Notes: generated by a model not told the origin, from the sequence alone. A stretch of DNA of 64,000 nt from Conchocele bisecta (GCA_029237695.1 CM055279.1:62001-126000); one strand, 5' to 3'. Shown: positions 38,691 through 53,620, counted from the first letter of the stretch. Numbers and translations: made by a program.

Positions 38691-41600
38691 ATACGCTATG
38701 GATCTGAGTTTTATCACTTATCCATTGCTCGAGTATTTGGATGCATGTAGAAGTGAACCTGAAATAAGTATTGTAGTACTCGTGCACTTGAAGGGCATGG
38801 AGCCTCTCTAAGCTGGACACCCTGGGGACTCTACTTCATATATGCTGGTATTTGCATGGATGGTTATCTAAATGATTTAAGGTTATGATGTTACAATCGC
38901 CGGACGCCAGCCATTGACCATGCTGAATAATCCCATGTTAGCCATATTGCGGTCTCTTTGATTTTCAGCGGTACACAATCCCCATCGCTATGCAAATAAA
39001 TCACGTTGTATATTCGCTTCCACTGAAGCTCTGTAAGGACATAATCTGCTACCGGACGCCCGAGACAAACATGCATATACGCCAACAACGTAATTTGAAA
39101 CTTGCTGAATAGAGAACTGTGTAGGCCCTGATCAGATCGCGTAGTTTCGCTGGTTGGGTCAGTCGTCATTATCCACAACTCAGTCGGTAGTGGGTGGTCC
39201 AAACAAGAAATGGCAACAGCCACGTCATTACAATAACGATTTATGATTGTGGACGTTGGTCAGATATGTACCGTGACTTGTGACGCAATTGGCTGTCTTC
39301 ACTACGGTCAACCGGAAGCACATTCCGAAGTAGACCTGTTCAAATATGATGCATACATGTACACGCTTCTATTATCGTATGGTTCGTCTGTCAGTATGGG
39401 GATATTTAAAGCATACCAGGCTGGTCTCTTAATATCACAGTTTATCATGGGAAGCTATAGCTATACGACACGCGTTTTATTTGCGATGCTCTGCTAGCAA
39501 TTTCTACCGCTTTCTCGCCGAACCTGATGCGGGAAAACAGACAACCATCGTTACATCTTACTGCACATTCCACACCAAGCTTGCACTCAGCACGGCGGCA
39601 ATATAACTGTGAGGTAACAATACAAGATTAGGCGAGTTACACACAGACGGTGCAGTTGCTAATCGGCTACGACGGTCATCGACAGTCGTACACTTACACG
39701 TATCTGCTGGTTTCAGTGACTAAAATCTGTCATCAAAATTATGCGTGGTGTATACTCTGACCAGACTGACGGTCACTAGCAGTAGGCTATACTGGTCGTG
39801 GAATGTTTTAGTTCCAGTCTGATACCAGCAGATCCACATTATGTTTTACGAACTACCAGATGCACTTGCACGATTCCATATCCTACCGCGTTTTTAATTT
39901 TTACATTGCACATTCGTCCAGTAATATGTGTTTAGTATGTCCATACACATATACGTGAAAACATTCAGTGTGGAAGCAAATGACTGTGTCATGCTACTAG
40001 CACGGTGTTAATGATTCTTTTCCGCGGCGTTTTCGGTCTTCTACAGGTACCAATTTCTTTCCTATCTTGCGCACACCATGAACAGCTGAACATCACTAAA
40101 ACTGATACGCTGGAATGACGACATGGTGTCCGCTATATACAGGTTCCAATGTAATGTCCGTATATGAGCATTGCAAAAAATGTTTATGTTCTCCGTCGAT
40201 CGGCGAGGTACTGTCGGGTAGGTGCCGGTAACGACACGATTACCGGGAATTCCCGAGAACAACAATGTGCGGGTTGGGGTGCCGTTACCCGTGGGTTCAG
40301 ATCCTCTAGTTCTGAATCTGAAGGTGTACCATGTAGGGCCTTTCATCCGACAGGGACGGTTTGTTGGAGGTTCCTAAACGAAACAAACGACAACGGGAGG
40401 AAAACAATCTGGGCTGTATACACACCGGGGAAACAGGGTGCTATGCATGGTGTTGGATCGCGATCAGGAAGCTCATGGAGGAAGCTTCAAACATTGATTT
40501 CCAATCGGTTCCAGTCTTCCAATGTTTTCGTCAAGCATGTTTGTCTGTATTGTCAGTTCTTACACTGTGCATATGCATAACACTTATAATTAGTGTTAAT
40601 TTGGTTTCCAATGTTGATAGTTGAGGGTTGTCAGTCTGTATCTGTTGTGACTTCATTATCCGTGTATGCAGTTCTGGCGTAATACAACCTTCATTTCTAC
40701 AAAACTACATCTAGTCAAAACAACTAAAAGAATTTCAACAGATGTTACCATACTGTATTTTACTAAATCCTTATACTGCATTATATTTATCAGGATTAGT
40801 CCGTAAAATACAAAATTTAAACATTTACATACCAGAGACACCATCATAAAGTGATACAATGTACACCGCATAGGTCTTGAGACATGAAAATTTGAATTTG
40901 GGATCATATTTATCAATCATATGTTTTATTCAATATACGTTAATACTTCTAACCCTTGATATCTGACATTGTCTTTTTCATAGACCGGACTGAAAGGGTT
41001 ATTCTAGTTCTTATTGCTCAATTGGACACATACGAATTAGTAGATGAATGTATGTGACATGTGCTTGCTTCAATGTGTATAATGCAGGAGGCATGTCTAC
41101 CTAATTTCTCGCATGTGCATTGTTCAACATAATTATGATATCACATGCCAAACACTTGCACGGTAACACGAATCATTTCGCAGCACAAACATTGTATTTA
41201 GGCATAGCATGTTTCAACTAGAAATAATGTACATTAATAATTACAAGTAAGCATGTACGTTGTAAGTCGATGCATAAGCTGAATGACAGTTCGTCCGCCT
41301 GTACAATGAGAAAATCCGTAAACTATTGTTGAAACGACGCAAGGTATGTTTATTTCTGGTAACGCTGTTAAATAATTTGCTTACAATATATTAATTAATG
41401 TAGTGGCGATATTCGTAAAGGCTCTGGCGTAACAATTTCTCAGAAACATTCATCCGCAAGTGATTCTCTTGTAGTTAATATAGTAGCATAATAGTCGCTA
41501 TTTAATGGCAGCGCATCATCGCGTGTGATTATCGGCCTGTCAGATTGAGTAGAGCGCCTAGCCGATACAGCTCGCAATCGCTATTCGCGCGCGCTGGGCA

Positions 41601-42154
41601 GTAGAAGGCCCCGAATTATAGTAGCGTCCGATTTACCGTGATTTATTGGATTAATCTGCAGCATCGGCAACCATGGGATAGAAACATGAACATCAAGGTA
41701 AGCTTGTTATATATTAGGATATTTGGGCCAGTAGTTGGAATTATATCTCGTATCGCACAATTGAATGTAATGTAATGAATGCAAAGATTTATGTGACTGA
41801 CGTCGATTATTAACAAAACGAAAAAACAAGCAAAATGAAAACAGCGATTTTCATTTGGCAACTATTTTGAACTTTATAGCAAGATTTGGCGATAATTACA
41901 GCAAATAATGAAAACTTTGATATTCAAGGTACCCACGAGAAACCGCAGTCGATAAGGGAGGTACTCGTGCTATGCACCTCTATACATATGCACGTACATG
42001 TATATCCACTACGTAGCAACCCAGTCTGTCTGCATGTACGTGGAGATAATCAGCAATATTTCGGTGAGTGGATTATCGTCCGTGCTGGCGGACAAAATTG
42101 CGCCATAGCATGTCCAGCTCCATAAACAGCAGGGGTACAAACTCAGGAACATGG
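38691..42154. other. 3.5 kb without recognisable genes
   Basis: Frames of up to about 140 codons occur on both strands, but none shows domains, convincing splice context or family motifs. One at 40,361-40,624 ends in a hydrophobic stretch but is not supported otherwise. AT-rich intergenic DNA is the simplest reading. Confidence 0.4.
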
Positions 42155-42155
42155 A

Positions 42156-42187
<32 letters not shown>

Positions 42188-42190
42188 TGT
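42155..42190 (+). repeat. (TGCG)n microsatellite
   Basis: Nine GCGT/TGCG units. Confidence 0.95.
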
Positions 42191-43559
42191 GTAATCGTAC
42201 ACGTGTATCAGGCGTTTTCAATTATAAATGGGTTTGAATTAGGTTATGTCCCCTATGCGCAATAATTTCGTTTTATCCGATTGATAACGATGGAAACACC
42301 ACTATAAAATGATATTTGAATGAACTGTATGTATCCCGGGTATGGAAGGTGTTCGAGCCAATTCCCACTCTTAAATATAAGCCGAAGAAGAAATAGAACT
42401 GTATGGAATAGTTATAGATTACATATTACATTTTAATACAGTAATTTCGGAGCGAGCGTTAGCGAGCGAGAAATTAGTTTATTAAAAATGCAATATGTGA
42501 ACTATAACTAACTTATTGGTTGCCTCGCCCCATCGCGGGCACCTGTCTATTGGAATGGAGCACTGCCCATAAAAGTGTTTTCAACAACGATAATATTGGC
42601 GGTGCGATACTGAATCGATCGTACACATGGTGTGCGTGACATGAAATTACGTCAACGGCCTGTGGTCCTAAATACAGCTGCTGAATTATTGCAATTTTAA
42701 TGATTAATTTAATAGATAATGGAGAAAGCGTCGCAATATGAGACTAATTGAGACGAAATGCTGTGCTTTCATTGGTTGAGAAACTAGGGCAAACAATAAT
42801 TTACATATACAGAGTATATATGAATATGTAAAGTGGAGGAGCTATACGGTATAACATTGTTCGATCTTAACGCTAGGTTATGAAGGTATATTTATGACCT
42901 GTCTAAGGAAAATTGATTAGTTGGGTGACAATTACGGATATTGAATTTTGACTACTCCCTCTGAATCGCCATTCTTTTCTATTATCAAGACATATATGTT
43001 GTTCGTGTTACGGCTTCCAAAATTATGTTCAATTAATCTCCAACATGCATGAATATTATAACACATTACAAAATTTACTGACTCTACGTCATGACGTCAA
43101 ACCTCTTGTCTAAACAACTCATACAATAAACGTAGGCAAACACTGCAGACCCAGATGAGCTGGCTCACCGTGAGCTGTCATTACAAGATAATCGGTGTTT
43201 ACAAGTATCATCGTGATCATTCAGATTTATTAGTAAAACGAAAATATTTATAAAAACTAGTATTACAATTTAGTATGGACTAGCTCATGTCAGCCATAAA
43301 GGGGTGAAAGCGTCAATCTGGGCAATCTGCAGAAAGTACAATTCAGATCACAAGGCTTGCACAAGGAATAATTATTGGTTATAATTACACAAAGGTAAAC
43401 ACAGCACAAACTCTACATTTCGGTGCTTAACCCAGACAACCATAGAAAAGTTATCAACACGCACTTTTGTCAAAGATGGCGGAAACGTTTTTTTAAGAAC
43501 GAGTATAAAACGCGGCCTGATGTTAGGGCGGGCCGCGGACAAACTGTACAAGTTACAAC
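42191..43559. other. No gene seen; GCGAGCG-rich repeat word at 42,450
   Basis: CGGAGCGAGCGTTAGCGAGC at about 42,449-42,468 is a nearly palindromic GC-rich word in AT-rich DNA, flanked by AATTTC/GAAATTA, like the core of a dispersed repeat. Otherwise nothing is recognised. Confidence 0.35.
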
Positions 43560-44115
43560 ACAAGTTGCAAATACAATGAATGTTGTGCTATATGTCAATA
43601 ACTTGACATGGTGTACGATACACACGTATATATCGAATATAAAACTGCTATATGTATATGCAAATACAAACAATGTTGTGATATATGTCAATAACTTGAC
43701 ATGGTGTGCGATGCACACGTAGCTATTGGCTATACAATTGCAATATGTATATGCAAATACAATAAATGTTGTGATATATGTCAATAACTTGACATGGTGT
43801 ACGATACATGTAGCTATTGGCTATACAACTGTTATATGTATATGCAAATACAATGTACAATGAATGTTGTGCTATATGTCAATAACTTGACATTGTGTAC
43901 GATAAACACGTATATGTTGAATATAAAACTGCTTTATGTATTTGCAAATACAATGAATGTTGTGCTATATGTCAATAACTTGACATGGTGTGCGATGCAC
44001 ACGTAGCTATTGGCTATGCAACTGCAATATGTATATGCAAATGCAATGAATGTTGTGCTATATGTAAATAACTTGACATGGTGTACGATACACACGTGAC
44101 TATTTGCTATACAAC
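43560..44115 (+). repeat. About 93-bp tandem repeat, six units
   Basis: Units start with GCAAATACAATGAATGTTGT and contain CAATAACTTGACATGGTGTA followed by an ACACGTA box. Copies begin near 43,567, 43,660, 43,753, 43,844, 43,943 and 44,038. A 6-bp insertion marks the fourth copy. Confidence 0.9.
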
Positions 44116-44334
44116 TGCTAGTATGTAACATATGTACTCAGAGAATCGCCGATTATTTATCTTACGTAGGTTTGCGAAAATTACATCTAGAACTAATTGA
44201 AACTGCACACTAAGTCATACCAGTTGCAACACGAACGTTTTATATATTCATAACTAGAAAAGAGATGAACTTTAACATGTGTCCATATAACTAAGACGGG
44301 ACTTGCAAGAAATGGAAATATCTCAAATAATGAT

Positions 44335-45945
44335 ATTTGTGTCAGAGGCCAAACTTTACTGATGTTTGTGTCAGATGCCACACTTTAATGATATTTGTGT
44401 CAGAGGCCACACTTTAATGAAATTTGTGTCAGAGGCCACACTTTACTGATGTTTGTGTCAGATGCAACACTTTAATGATATTTGTGTCAGAGGCCACACT
44501 TTAATGATATTTGGTATTTGTGTCAGATGCTACACTTTAATGATATGTGTGTCAAATGCCACACTTTAATAATATTTGTGTCCGAGGCCGCACATTAATT
44601 ATATGTGTGCCAGAGGCCAAACTTTAATAATATTTGTGTCAGAGGTCACACTTTAATAATATTTGTGCCAGAGGCCACACTTTAATGATATTTGTGTCAA
44701 AGGTCACACTTTAATAATATTTGTGCCAGAGGCCACATTTGTGTCAGAGGTCGCACTTTAATACTATTTGTGTCAGAGGACACACTTTAATGATATTTGT
44801 GTCAGAGGCCACACTTTAATGATATTTGGTATTTGTGTCAGAGGCCACACTTTAATGATATGTGTGTCAAATGACACACTTTAACAATATTTGTGTCCGA
44901 GGCCGCACTTTAATTATATTTGTGCCAGCGGCCACACTTTAATGATATTTGTGTCAGAGGTCACACTTTAATAATATTTGTGCCAGAGGCCACACTTTAA
45001 TGATATTTGTGTCAGAGGTCACACTTTAATAATATTTGTGCCAGAGGACACACTTTAATGATATTTGTGTCAGAGGTCACACTTTAATAATATTGTGCCA
45101 GAGGCCACACTTTAATAATATTTGTGTTAGAGGCCACACTTTAATGCTATTTGTGTCAGAGGCCACACTTTAATGATATTTGTGTCAGAAACCGCACTTT
45201 AAAGGTACATGCCCACGCAGTAGGCACAAACTGTTCTTTATCGGAATAAAATAAGTGTATAAGTGTGTCACTATTCCATCAGTTCTAAAAATTACAAGTA
45301 CCCGCTATACAGATATAATCATTAAGTAATTCATATTTTACTGATAGTGACGCGTGGGGGTATCAGGCTATTTTCATATGCAAATGAGGCATGATATTAT
45401 TTCATTATTTATTCTAATTAAATGCGTCACCTGAAAAAATCACATTTTCAACAGATTATAAAGTATGATCATTGCACATCAAACAATAAATCAGATAATG
45501 AATAGTAATGTGCGTTGACATTTTAAGGAAACACGGTTATCGTCCCTGATATCAGTGCGGAAATTTGCGTCTGATATAAAATGTATAATAATGCCAATCA
45601 ACACGTGGTGTAATGTTGAATGAATGGTTAGTTTGCCAGAAAATGTATCAAATGATGTCCCTGATATAAAGAACATTTGTGCCTATTGAGTGGGCATGTA
45701 CCTTTAATAATATTTGTGTCAGAGGCCACACTTTAATAATATTTGTGTCAGAGGTCACACTTTAATGATATTTGTGTCAAGAGGCCACACTTTAATACTA
45801 TTTGTGTTAGCGGACACACTTTAATGATATTTGTGTCGGAGGCCACACTTTAATGATATTTGTGTCAGATGCCAAACTTTAGTTATATTTATGTCAGAGG
45901 CCAAAATGTTAATGATACTTGTGTCAGAGGCCACACTTTTAGGAC
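44335..45945 (+). repeat. 29-bp minisatellite, split by a MITE
   Basis: The unit is TGATATTTGTGTCAGAGGCC plus ACACTTTAA (29 bp), in 44,335-45,198 and again in 45,708-45,945. Variants alternate GTCAGAGGTC and GCCAGAGGCC, giving a two-unit higher-order pattern around 44,930-45,110. Each unit carries TTTAA, the target used by the inserted MITE. Confidence 0.95.
45199..45707. mobile_element. TTAA-flanked MITE, copy 2, inverted, in the array
   Basis: TTAA at 45,199-45,202 and 45,704-45,707 flanks AGGTACATGCCCAC...GTGGGCATGTACCT-like ends (terminal repeats about 35 bp, imperfect). The interior matches copy 1 (37,156-37,632) in the opposite orientation. It interrupts the 29-bp array, whose units supply TTTAA, so it is younger than that array. 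Confidence 0.85.
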
Positions 45946-48900
45946 ACAGCTCTTATATTATTCCTTGACTGACTAAATTCGTTTTAGCACCAGATTTCCA
46001 CAGGGTCGTACACCACAGGTCGCGGAAAGTATGTTGGTGCCGAGCTGAACGTCCCCCCGAGCTCGACGTGCGTCCCGTTACATGTATGGTTCTCTGTGTT
46101 TTATATATTTCAAGTATTCCCCAATCTAATACAGCAATCAACACTGACGTACACACTGTCGTGTCACACACCATACAAGCTTTATATGTATGCATACGTT
46201 TATGGGATACGTCACGCAACACACTTTGGTCTCCAACGTTATGCACATGATTAGAACCGAATTAATGCATGGACGGCTGTAGAGATTCTCGCGCATTGAA
46301 TTCAGAGACGAACTTTCCTGACGGGAATGTTGTTGTTGTTCTTGGCGTCATTCACCAAAACTGAAAGTTTACAGTATAGGCTAAACTACAGATACCCATT
46401 TGTGAACAAACATTTACTGCCGAAACAACTTTTATGCCAACAAAGTTAAGAAACAATCGTCTCAATGTGTCCGTCTGTGTAGGTACACATCGCGCCTAGT
46501 CATATACGGATTAGACAGAAATGCTGACATTTCTGAACTGTCTATGTTGCTGTTACATATGTTTCATATGAGGAACTATATTATCAATGATGAAACAGCA
46601 TGAACGCACATACTGATTGCAGGAAAATTCGTTGGCTGGTAACATTTCAGTCGACTGCACCGATATGTATGATAACTAGTATACATTTGGTATAAAGTTC
46701 ATGTGAGTGAGAATGATCAGAATACATTAGATCTCCGAGATTCGAATATCAGATTTATATGACATAACGCTATGTACGCATGATCAGGTTGCGCGGAAGA
46801 TCAGACAAAGGCAATGTGCCAAGTTCTGTCAGAACGTAGCCGCCTTATATTTAGACATTCATGCCAGAACTAATGTTTTCTTCCACAAATTATTATATAT
46901 GAGAACCTAACGAGACCGGACAAACCTAGTATTTAATGCTGGAGCGTATGTGTGCAGAGAGGAGCTATCGATAGTAATGTGTGGTCGACTGAGAAACGGA
47001 ACCTCAGCTCAGTTCTGCCCGCTGTAGACGTAGATCACGAAGCAAGTTCATACAATCAGAGATTGCTCACACTGTGTGTGTGTAGTCCCTGAAATGCATG
47101 GAGCTACGATTGTCGCAAACGGCAAGTTGGTACTTTGTTCAGCCATAATCCCATTTGTTAAGTGTAGCTCCTGACAACCCTATGTAATACATTACTATGA
47201 GAGAAATGGTCTCCACAGATTAGTGTGCGACTTGCACTGGCCACCGGGTGTAACCACACCAAAACTAGTCCGTAATAAATAATCCATATGTTTAGCCCAC
47301 ATGCATTGTTTCCATACATTACCTGATCAATTGGTACCCTAAGTTATAGTATGTTGACACTATTTTCTCACCTGCTACTGGGTGTTCGTATAACCATACT
47401 TGACACGTTTGTCAGTGATGAAATGTATGGATGGAACTTTCGTTCTTAAATACAATATAAGACCATCGACCCAGCAATTTTTCTTTTAAATGCGTGTATA
47501 TTCAGAGCTAGATGGATGCACATTATAAAACTACACCACAAACACGGGACACCGAGAGAATTAACAAATTTGTATCATAATCACTTAGAAAAAGCAGCGT
47601 GCTGTGCCTGTATTATTCGCGTAAGATTTACCAACAATTGGCTCTTCAATTATCGCTCTTATCACATCACTGTATTTGGCCGATACTATTTCCGAACAAT
47701 ATGCGACTTCCCATAAAATAGAGAACAAGATACCCAAAGGAAACGTATGAACACACGCGAAAAAGAATCAATACAATACGCATCATAATAAACTCATAAC
47801 GCGCGCACAGCGGCGCTCGTGGAGCCGTCAACGTAAGTTACAAGAAACGTTGACACATAATTGCAGAGGGCATGCGAACTATACCGTAATTCCGGATGCC
47901 CTTAGAATGTTTGCACAGGTTCCACCCTCCATCTACAAAAAACATGACACTCTATTGAAACCATCATCGGAAAATTCTTCGATGCGAAATCGTAAATCCA
48001 CGTGCCAGTCGCTATGTTTAATATTTCGCAATCTTAGGACATGGATAGACGTATACGGCAGTACAAATAACGAACACAAAGTATGACGAAACACACATAT
48101 CCTAAATAATATTTGATACGTCAACTAGTGTTCCAGATCAAACTGGACAAAAACAATGCTAAATTCCTCAATACATTTTGAAATATTAATCGCATATATA
48201 CGAATCGTCGCAACATAGTATTAAGTTTGATGGAATTGGAGAAAAACAAATGGTAACAATCAAGCTCAGCCGGCTTTTGTTATTTTGGGTCCTAGGCTTG
48301 CATTATACTACATAATGTCCGCTCTCTCGACCAAAGTCATTTTGAGTGATATGGTTGTCTTAACCGAATAAGACGGGAATAATGACACCGTGTATTGAGA
48401 TTGATAGATTGTGTCGGTACATAGCTCCATCAGTGGGCTCCGCGATCCAAGTTCTGAAATGTCGACATGTTTACACGACCAACATGCGATGATGTGTGCT
48501 AAAGTTCTGTCTTTTGCTCACAATCACAATCAGAATAAATATGTACTCTTTTTGGCACTGTTGGACGGTGATTATTTGTCTCACAATCAGAGAGGGAGAG
48601 AGGGAGAGAGAGAGATCACTTGCTACCATACACTATAACATTGTATATACGGAACTGGGACCGCGGATGTGATGTGTGGCTACTATCTCAGATTTGTGAT
48701 ATCAAAGGGACTCTGGGCTGCAGTTGTGTTTCATAATCTTACAAGACTGGTGGAAACTGGATGATAATATCCCATCTCTGTCATAGGTTATAGAGGTTTT
48801 AATTCCTGCATACTTTATGCAAATCAGCTGTGACATCACAGTAAGCGAATATTAAATAAAGGAAATTGAGATGTTTGTTTTTCCATTAAAATTAACATTA

Positions 48901-49470
48901 TTGTGAATACAAATGTATTTTTCTTTGTAATGTGTATTTCTGTATACATGATAAATGTATGAAATCAATTAAGACAGAAGGGTAAAAATAAATGACGTCA
49001 CAGTAAGTCCTACATAATCCAAGCTAATTTAAAATGAAAACCTACATAACTTGTGACATAGATGGATTATTTGTATGCGGTTTATACCATTCGTGTTAGA
49101 TTGTCAAGGACTATAATATGCATATTAAACACAACTGCACCCCAGTGGCCCTTTAATGGAACATAGACACAGGGCATGGGCTCATGTGGTAATTAAGCAA
49201 CGTAATATGTAACGTTAGTTTCATACTCAATTTTCGTATGTACAAACAGACGGATTATGTCGATATATGGTGCACCGAGTACCTCGTGCATTACTGGCCG
49301 ATATCATTAATAAACAAGAGGGACATTATGGCCCTATTTCGTTCACCTGGTTATTATATATGTGCAAGTAAATCTGAGAGAGCTTTATACAGTAATTATT
49401 CCTACGACGTTTTGTCGAAACCAGTCTGTTAATTATAATGGGAAGACACCGATTAAAGATTTATTCCAAC
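45946..49470. other. 3.5 kb without recognisable genes
   Basis: No conserved protein, RNA gene or clear mobile element was identified. A short (GAGA)n tract lies at 48,592-48,615. Frames here are under 100 codons and show no family features. Confidence 0.4.
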
Positions 49471-50130
49471 TTTGTACGGCGGCCATCTTGGATTATGTGA
49501 CGATCTCCCGTTTGAACCATCTGTAAATGTTTCACCAAAAGACAATAAATATGAAGTTTGTCCATCATCGGCCAAGCGGTTAGTATGAAAAGGCTGTTTG
49601 AAAGCTCTAATAAAAATATACCAGTTTGACCTTTTTCGGCTATATTGTATGATGTAACCACGACCTCCAATTTTACAAATCTGATGTTCATAGATCATCC
49701 ATGTGAAGTTTGACCAACATTGATTGGCCCAGCGGTTTGGGAGAAGAAGACGTTATAATATATAATGAAGGATTATATTTTGACCTTCGGCGGCCATCTT
49801 GGATTACGTGAGCTTACGCATACTCCAGAGTGACCATCTTGTCGATACCTTCGATTTGATATATGACATGACCATATTCGATCGAATGTGAAATTTGACC
49901 CCTACTTGACCCCTCCGGCCCAGCACATTTTTGATCCGGGGTCACCATTTTAACAAATCTGAAACAGTGTTAACGATCGATCATTCCTGTCATATTTCGT
50001 TGAAATCGGTCAGACAGTTCGTGAGAAGAAGACTGTTTAAGAATATGACCTACTTTTTAACGGCGGCCATCTTGGATTAAGTGACAACCTCCAATTTACA
50101 AATATGACGTGCCCCCACCCATATATCATC
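49471..50130 (+). repeat. Degenerate about 290-bp repeats with GGCGGCCATCTTGGATTA
   Basis: The word GGCGGCCATCTTGGATTA occurs at about 49,479, 49,789 and 50,062, each followed by a GTGA...CTCC segment. Between them are variants of AAGTTTGACC...GGCCCAGCGGTTTG.GAGAAGAAGA. This is a worn tandem of a dispersed marine-invertebrate repeat; no protein is encoded. Confidence 0.6.
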
Positions 50131-51580
50131 TATGTGAAGCTTAACAAACATTGTAGAAGAAGATGTTTGAAATTGTGGATGACGGACGGATTTGAATCTA
50201 AGGACAATGTAATTTTCTCGAGTCCTTTTACTAGACCGATATACATAGAATACGTGTCTATTGTCTTTAATAACAAGATTATTAATCCTAGGAAACGTAA
50301 ATCCCTACAATTTTCGAGTCGCGCCTGATAACTATGATTATAGTTCGGTAGTTGATTTATTATGTAACATTTACGCAAACATATGCACATATAATGTTAT
50401 TTTCGCTGCAATAGACCAGAGACAATAACATCATTGAATAAACCCTGACGGTGTCTTAAAACTTTGTAAGGCCATATGACCGCGTTCGATCAATTAATAG
50501 CCAGAAGTTATATATCTCAGACAATACAAATGTTGTTGCCTCCTAATAATTCCAATACTTATCTATTTAAATTGGTTAGGGTTAGAACTGATGTTAGATA
50601 GTATATATTCATACTTTCCCCATAGTTCATCAAACGTGTACCGCCACCGTTCCGTTTGACGTATCTTGGAAAGCTTGTTTTGTTTGTTGTATTTTTTATT
50701 TCTAAAACCCAAGTTTCGGAAGTTGTGGAATATATTTGTATATCACACCCGAATGTGGTTTCGTTGCAATTCTCTTCATAATGGTTATATATCTATATTG
50801 ATGAAAACGTTATTAACAATATGTTTATACTAACTTTGTTATTTGCGATCAATAAACATATTCGGATTCTATTAAATCTGTTTTGAGTTAGAATTGTCAA
50901 ACACTCAGTGTTGTACTAATCAGAATAGGATTATGTTGGAACAAGGGAAACAAAAAGTAATCACAAAACGAACAAACAAGACATAATGAACTTCACACTA
51001 TCTTCCGTAATGACCATAGCACACATCTTGCAGGAAATTACATATCCCAAAGTTCCAAACGCTTGCCCTGCGTAAAATAAATAATATCCGCAATACAATT
51101 CTCAGACTGGTTATAAATGGTTATGTTCTTTGTTCAGTTGTTCTTACACCGACAGTTCATTTTGTTGTAGAACCCCATTTGAGTACAAATTAACAATACA
51201 CATTTCAAATGGACTATTGAGTATAATACAGTCAATCTACTGTACATATTTGGGAATAACCATGTAATGAGACAGTATTTAGACGCAGGGTGTGTGTTTT
51301 ATTATAGTAAGCAAGCAAGCATTTTACAGGCCGGTCATACATACATAGTGCAATATTCGATGTGTCATATGCACAGTACATTATCATGTTAAATTATGTT
51401 CGGATGATTTGAATACGAGACTAACGACGATACAGTATAGATGGTACATGTGAAAATCACCCAACTGTATATTGTTGGCGGTGCGGCACTCTATCCAAAC
51501 TACATTCGTGTCATATGTGACGTTATAAGTGAGCGCTTTCTGTGTTGGTACATTTGTATTACAACCTAGGATAATATATG
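50131..51580. other. 1.4 kb without recognisable features
   Basis: AT-rich sequence, no convincing coding region or repeat structure. Confidence 0.4.
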
Positions 51581-53467
51581 CATGGAAGCAGCGTATTGGG
51601 CCAGACAGAGTTGGCACCTTCATGCATGTAGAACCGTATTGGGCCAGACAGAGTTGGTACCTTCATGCATGTTGAACCGTTTTGGGCCAAACAGAGTTGG
51701 CGCCTTCATTGCAAGTAGAACCGTATTGGGCCAGACAGAGTTGGTGCCTTCATGCATGTAAAACCGAATTGGGCCAGACAGAGTTGGCGCCATCATGCAA
51801 GTAGAACCGTATTGGGCCAGACAGAGTTGGCGCCTTCATGCATGTAGAACCGTATTAGGCCAGACAGTGTTGGTACACCTTCATGCATGTATAACCGTAT
51901 TGGGTCAAACAGAGTTGGTGCCTTCATGCATGTATAACCGTATTGGACCAGACAGAGTTGGCGCCTTAATGCATGTAGAACCGTATTGGGCCAGACAGAG
52001 TTGGCGCCTTCATGCACGAAGAACCATAGTGAGGCCAGACAGAGTTGGTGCCTTCATGCATGTAGAACCGTATTGGACCAGACTGAGTTAATGCCTTCAT
52101 ACATTGTCAAAGTCATTACCAAGGTCAGGAATGATCGAGACAAATTGTCTCCCCTATTATCATATGAACCAAGTATACTTCAATTTTTATGACTTTATGG
52201 CCAATATATTGGCGCCTTCATTGCAAGTAGAACCGTATTGGGCCAGACAGAGTTGGCGCCATCATGCATGTAGAACCGTACTGGGCCAGACAGAGTTGGT
52301 GCTTTCATGAATGTAAAACCGTATTGGGCCAGACAGTGTTAGTGCCTTCATGCATGTAGAACCGTATTGGGCAATACAGTGTTGGCACACCTTCATGCAT
52401 GTATAACCGTATTGTGTCAAACAGAGTTGGTGCCTTCATGCATGTAGAACCGTATTGTGCCAGACATAGTTGGCGCCTTCATGTATGTAGAACCGTATGT
52501 GGCCAGACAGAGTTAGTTCCTTCATGCATGTAGAACCGTGTTGGACCAGACAGAGCTGGTGCGTTCATGCATGTAGAACCGTATTGGGCCAGACAGAGTT
52601 GGTGCCTTCATGCATGTTGAACCGTATTGGGCCAGGCAGAGTTGGTACATTCATGCATGTAGAACCGTATTGGGCCAGACAGTGTTGGCGCCTTCATGCA
52701 TGTAGAACCGTATTGGGCCAGACAGAGTTGGCGCCTTCATGCATGTAGAACCGTATTGGGCCAGACAGAGTTGGCGCCTTCATGCATGTAGAACCGTATT
52801 GGGCAAGACAGAGTTGGCGCCTTCATGCACGAAGAACCGTATTTGGCCAGACAGAGTTGGCGCCTTCATGCCTGAAGAACCGTATTGGGCCAGACAGAGT
52901 TGGTGCTTTCATGAATGTAAAACCGTATTGGGCCAGACAGAGTTAGTGCCTTCATGTATGTAGAACCGTGTTAGGCCAGACAGAGTTAGTGCCTTCATGC
53001 ATGTAGAACCGTATTGGGCCAGACAGAGTTGGTGCTTTCATGCATGTAGAACCGTATTGGGCCAGACAGAGTTGGTGCTTTCATGCATGTAAAACCGTAT
53101 TGGGCCAGACAGAGTTGGCGCCTTCATGCATGTAGAACCGTATTTGGGCCAGATATAGTTGGTGCCTTCATGCATGTAGAGCCGTATTTGGCGAGACAAA
53201 ATTGGCGCCTTCATGCACATAGAACCGTATTGGGCCAGAGAGAGTTGGCGCCTTCATGCATGTGGAACCGTATTGGGCCAGACAGAGTTGGTGCCTTCAT
53301 GCATGTATAACCGTATTGGGCCAGACAGAGTTGGTACCTTCATGCATGTAGAACCGTATTGGGCCAGACAAAATTGGCGCCTTCATGCATATAGAACCGT
53401 ATTGGGCCAGAGAGGGTTGGCGCTTTCATGCATGTAGAACCGTATTGGATCAGACAAAGTTGGCGCC

Positions 53468-53539
<72 letters not shown>

Positions 53540-53620
53540 GCATTCATGCATGTATAACTGCATTGGGCCAGACAGAGTTGGCGCATTCATGCATGTAGAA
53601 CCGTATCATAAATTACATTC
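51581..53620 (+). repeat. 43-bp minisatellite with (GA)n insert
   Basis: The unit is CATGTAGAACCGTATTGGGC plus CAGACAGAGTTGGCGCCTTCATG (43 bp), about 44 units. Interrupted by about 110 bp of unique sequence at 52,095-52,210 and by a pure (GA)n tract at 53,469-53,535, after which two more units follow. Variants GTGCC, GTACC and GCGCC define subtypes. Not visibly linked to a splice site. Confidence 0.95.

Noticed and set aside
40361..40624. 87-codon frame with a C-terminal hydrophobic stretch
   Set aside because: No homology, overlaps another frame of similar length, no promoter or splice context.
49461..49698. Two overlapping minus-strand frames of about 80 codons
   Set aside because: They lie in a worn dispersed repeat (GGCGGCCATCTTGGATTA family) and show no coding features.
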